DNA of 64,000 bases from a bacterium (lineage in GTDB: Bacteria; Actinomycetota; Acidimicrobiia; Acidimicrobiales; Bin134), in assembly GCA_028819295.1 (NCBI GenBank), contig JAPPMA010000015.1:1-64000 (forward strand), read 5' to 3'. Positions 61,765 to 64,000 of the stretch are shown one piece after another (the stretch's first letter is position 1; every line of letters begins with the position of its first letter). The position numbers and the translations under genes were made by a program. The notes beneath the pieces are model-generated. The model worked only from the letters and a program-made list of their open reading frames with translations, did not search any database and was not told the origin of the DNA.

Positions 61765-62469
61765 ATGACCCTTCCTTTGGCGCTGGGGCTGCTGTGGGCC
61801 GCGGTGGTGGTGCTGTGGGGATGGAGGAGGCGACCCCGACAGACTCGATCCCCGTTTCCGGTCCCGAAGCGGGCGCGTTCCTCGCCAACGTCGATCGCCC
61901 TCGGACTTGTCGCGGCCATCGTGATCGCAGTGGGCGTTGATCCGGTGCTCGGGGTGGGCGCCGGCCTGATGGTGTGGGTCGCCCCCCACCGACGGCGAGC
62001 CCGAGAACAACGGCAAAAACACGCTGAGGTGCTCGAAGAACTGCCCGAAGTGATCGATCTGCTCCGGCTGGCGATTTCTTCGGGGCTCAATGTTCATCTG
62101 GCGGTGGCCGAGGTGGGGGAGCGCCTCTGCGGTCCGGTGGGGCTCGGACTGGTGGGTGCCAGCGGGCGGGTGCGCGCCGGGATGCGCCTAGCCAATGCGC
62201 TGGAAACGCTGCCCGACGCCGTCGGCGAGCCGGTTCGCCCCCTGGTGAGGGTGCTGGTGGACGGCGACCGCTACGGCACCGACTTGGAACCCGCTTTGGA
62301 GCAGCTTGCCGCCGACAGTCGGCTGCTGCGCCGCCGCCGCGCTGAGGAGAGCGCTCGCCGCCTGCCCCTGCGGCTTCTGTTCCCCCTGGTTATCTGCATT
62401 CTGCCCGCATTCATCCTCCTCACTCTGGCCCCGGTGCTGGCCGAGACATTGGTGGCTCTTCGCCAATGA
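61765..62469 (+). CDS. tadC: Tad pilus inner-membrane protein TadC
   Basis: 234 residues from the ATG at 61765; upstream frame is open but is shadow of tadB. LPLALGLLWAAVVVLWGW is the first membrane segment, EVIDLLRLAISSGLNVHLAV the T2SF helical core, and LLFPLVICILPAFILLTLAPVL the final segment. With TadB it anchors the pilus motor. The stop overlaps the start of the pilin gene. Confidence 0.85.
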   Translation: MTLPLALGLLWAAVVVLWGWRRRPRQTRSPFPVPKRARSSPTSIALGLVAAIVIAVGVDPVLGVGAGLMVWVAPHRRRAREQRQKHAEVLEELPEVIDLLRLAISSGLNVHLAVAEVGERLCGPVGLGLVGASGRVRAGMRLANALETLPDAVGEPVRPLVRVLVDGDRYGTDLEPALEQLAADSRLLRRRRAEESARRLPLRLLFPLVICILPAFILLTLAPVLAETLVALRQ

Positions 62470-62756
62470 CCAAGTTGTCTTCTTCCCCCGTCGCGTTTTT
62501 CCGTACAGGAGTTCGTATGATCCTGCTTCGATTCCTCATCGCTCTGCACTCATGGCTGGCTCGGCTGCTGATGGTTCTGCACTCACGGCTGGGTCGCTTG
62601 CGCTCTGAGCGAGGCCAGGCCACTGCCGAGTACGCCCTCGTTTTGCTGGGCGCCGCCGCGGTGGCCATGCTGCTGTTGTCCTGGGTTACCAAGACCAACC
62701 GCATCTCCAATCTGCTCGACGCCGTCTTTCGCCACATCACCGGTCTGGTGGGCTAG
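62466..62756 (+). CDS. Flp-type pilin (DUF4244-like)
   Basis: 96 residues, ATG overlapping the tadC stop. After a long, weakly conserved leader, SERGQATAEYALVLLGAAAVAMLLL is the pilin motif: Gly before the cleavage site, Glu at position +5 and a hydrophobic helix. The 45-residue leader is longer than usual, so the ATG at 62518 (MILLRFL) or a later start may be the real one. A prepilin peptidase is not seen in the window. Confidence 0.8.
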   Translation: MTKLSSSPVAFFRTGVRMILLRFLIALHSWLARLLMVLHSRLGRLRSERGQATAEYALVLLGAAAVAMLLLSWVTKTNRISNLLDAVFRHITGLVG

Positions 62757-63145
62757 TGGCTTGGCCGGTGGCGGGATCGACACCGGGCGACCGAGGCCAA
62801 GCTGCGGTCGAGACGGCGCTGGTTCTGCCGCTGGTGATGGCTGTGGTGCTGGTGCTGGTGCAGGTGGGACTGCTGGTACGCGACCACATCCTGATCGTCC
62901 ATGCGGCCCGCGAGGCGGCCAGAGCGGCCGCCGTCGAGCCGACCACTGAGGCTGCTTCTGCTGCTGCGTTGGCTGCCTCCGGTCTGGACCCGGCCAGATT
63001 GCAGGTGCAGACGTCGGGGAGTCGGGCGACCGGCGGCCTTCTCCGGGTGACGGTGCGCTACCGCCCAACAGCCGCGGTGCCCCTGGTGGGCCGGTTCTTT
63101 CCCTCAACAGCACTCGAGGAGACCTTGACCACCAGGGTGGAATAG
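62756..63145 (+). CDS. TadE-like pseudopilin
   Basis: 129 residues, GTG start overlapping the pilin stop by one base. DRGQAAVETALVLPLVMAVVLVLVQ is the TadE/TadG N-terminal helix with the Glu of the cleavage motif, followed by AREAARAAAVEP and a beta-rich end. TadE proteins are minor pseudopilins needed for Flp pilus production. It is the last gene of the tad run; TadG and the outer parts are absent, as usual for Actinobacteria. Confidence 0.87.
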   Translation: MAWPVAGSTPGDRGQAAVETALVLPLVMAVVLVLVQVGLLVRDHILIVHAAREAARAAAVEPTTEAASAAALAASGLDPARLQVQTSGSRATGGLLRVTVRYRPTAAVPLVGRFFPSTALEETLTTRVE

Positions 63146-63191
63146 GCGCTGTGCCCGGAAACGGGGTCGGCGCACAAGTAGTCTGCAATTC

Positions 63192-63536
63192 GTGGAATTC
63201 AGTGTCACCGTTGCCTCGCACGGGCGGTGGGAAGTGTTGACGGTGACCGGCGAAATCGACATGGCCACCGCGCCCCGGTTCCGCCAACGCCTGCTGGCCG
63301 TGATAAGCGCTGGCGCCCACAACGTGGTGATCGACCTCTCTGGGGTGGATTTCATCGATTCCACCGGTCTGGGCGTGCTGATGGGGGCGGCCAAACGCGT
63401 TCGGAGCGCCGGTGGGGACATCCGATTGGTGATGGCGGGCTCTCGCCTCGGCGATCTCGTCGAGCTCACCCGCCTCGACCGGGTTCTCGACGTGTTCGGC
63501 TCGGTATCTGCCGCCACCTCGGACTCCGAGGCGTGA
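63192..63536 (+). CDS. STAS-domain anti-sigma factor antagonist
   Basis: 114 residues, GTG start. VLTVTGEIDMATAPRFRQRL and VDFIDSTGLGVLMGAAKR are the STAS fold, with Ser in DSTG as the phosphorylation site. The next gene, overlapping its stop by one base (TGATG), is the anti-sigma kinase, so the pair is an RsbV/RsbW-type partner switch. The sigma factor it governs is not in view. Confidence 0.93.
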   Translation: MEFSVTVASHGRWEVLTVTGEIDMATAPRFRQRLLAVISAGAHNVVIDLSGVDFIDSTGLGVLMGAAKRVRSAGGDIRLVMAGSRLGDLVELTRLDRVLDVFGSVSAATSDSEA

Positions 63537-63976
63537 TGTCGGCTTCTGCCAGCATGGATTTCGAGATTCCCGCTCGCCCGGAGTACCTGTCGCTGGTTCG
63601 CTCCCTGGTGGTTGAGGCCGCGGAAACAGACACGAATCTGACTCAAGAGCGCGTCGAGGATTTCAAGGTGGCCGTCTCCGAAGCCGCCACCAACGCCATA
63701 GAGGCCCACGCCCGGGCCTGCTGCGACGAGTCCATTCGGATCCGCTGCAAGATCACCGAAGACCGCCTTGAGTTCCACATCGCCGATCGGGGTTTCGGCT
63801 TCTATCCCAACCAGATTCAGGTTCTCCCCGAACCCGACGATCCCAGCCGCTTGAATTACGAGCGGGGCTTGGGCATCTATCTCATGCAGGTCTTGTCTGA
63901 CGACGTCGAGATCAAAAGCGGCCCCGATGGCACTCAGGTATGTCTTTCCATTCAACTGCCTGCTGTGACTGAGTAA
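63536..63976 (+). CDS. RsbW/SpoIIAB-type anti-sigma factor serine kinase
   Basis: 146 residues from the ATG at 63536. The GHKL ATP-binding site has VAVSEAATNAIEAHA (N box), ADRGFGF (G1) and ERGLGIYLMQ (G2). The family phosphorylates STAS antagonists and sequesters SigB/SigF-type sigma factors. Its start overlaps the STAS stop, giving coupled expression. The window ends 24 bases later, so a sigma gene might follow. Confidence 0.92.
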   Translation: MSASASMDFEIPARPEYLSLVRSLVVEAAETDTNLTQERVEDFKVAVSEAATNAIEAHARACCDESIRIRCKITEDRLEFHIADRGFGFYPNQIQVLPEPDDPSRLNYERGLGIYLMQVLSDDVEIKSGPDGTQVCLSIQLPAVTE

Positions 63977-64000
63977 GCCCACCGCCGAGCGGCTACGTTC

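Overview
The window is high-GC DNA packed with genes on both strands. WhiB, a group-2 sigma-70, GlnE beside a type I glutamine synthetase, a SigH/SigR-type ECF sigma factor, STAS/anti-sigma kinase pairs and a compact Tad pilus locus all point to an actinobacterium. The FadE-type acyl-CoA dehydrogenases, P450s, CaiB-type CoA transferase and FxsA would suit an environmental lineage such as the Acidimicrobiia, but that last step is inference. No stretch above 300 bases lacks a gene or a described element.

Layout. 0-8 kb: the 5' part of an ECF sigma gene, an acyl-CoA dehydrogenase, a methyltransferase, two P450s bracketing an iron-binding lipoprotein that carries an IdeR/DtxR-like iron box, a Baeyer-Villiger-type monooxygenase and a RelE/ParE toxin-antitoxin pair. 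8-15 kb: an arylsulfatase, a rhomboid-like membrane protein without the catalytic GxSG, and a glycine betaine-type ABC transporter (ProV and an unusually long ProW). 15.2-20.3 kb: a recombination locus. A 1,206-bp perfect direct repeat carries the leader, signal peptide and OpuAC domain of a substrate-binding lipoprotein. Copy A runs into an unrecognised Cys-containing tail. Copy B is fused in frame to a BMP-type nucleoside-binding domain. An IS3 remnant lies between the copies. A nucleoside-type ABC ATPase follows, but its likely permeases are 35 kb away at 57-59 kb.

21.8-25 kb: accessory cargo around tRNA-Sec. A VapBC module is bracketed by 20-bp imperfect direct repeats, and an N6-adenine methyltransferase with a probable restriction endonuclease abuts the 3' end of the tRNA. 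25-37 kb: a LysR regulator followed by a nine-gene same-strand run: a PotABCD-type importer, M20 amidohydrolase, acyl-CoA dehydrogenase-like flavoprotein, RidA, HutI-like imidazolonepropionase and a TMADH/DMADH-family demethylating dehydrogenase. Together they look like an undescribed pathway for importing and degrading a methylated-amine or imidazole-type compound. A triple hairpin array sits inside the run.

37-54 kb: mostly housekeeping genes. These are a sigma factor, NadE, GlnA, RidA, GlnE, a miniature xanthine-dehydrogenase-like fusion, ErpA, Mrp, FxsA, SelA, SelB, WhiB, NfeD and a STAS protein divergent from a response regulator. SelA, SelB and tRNA-Sec make up most of the selenocysteine machinery; SelD and any selenoprotein must be elsewhere. 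54-64 kb: tRNA-Pro, an SDR, a CoA transferase, two nucleoside-type permeases, a Tad/Flp locus and a STAS plus anti-sigma kinase pair.
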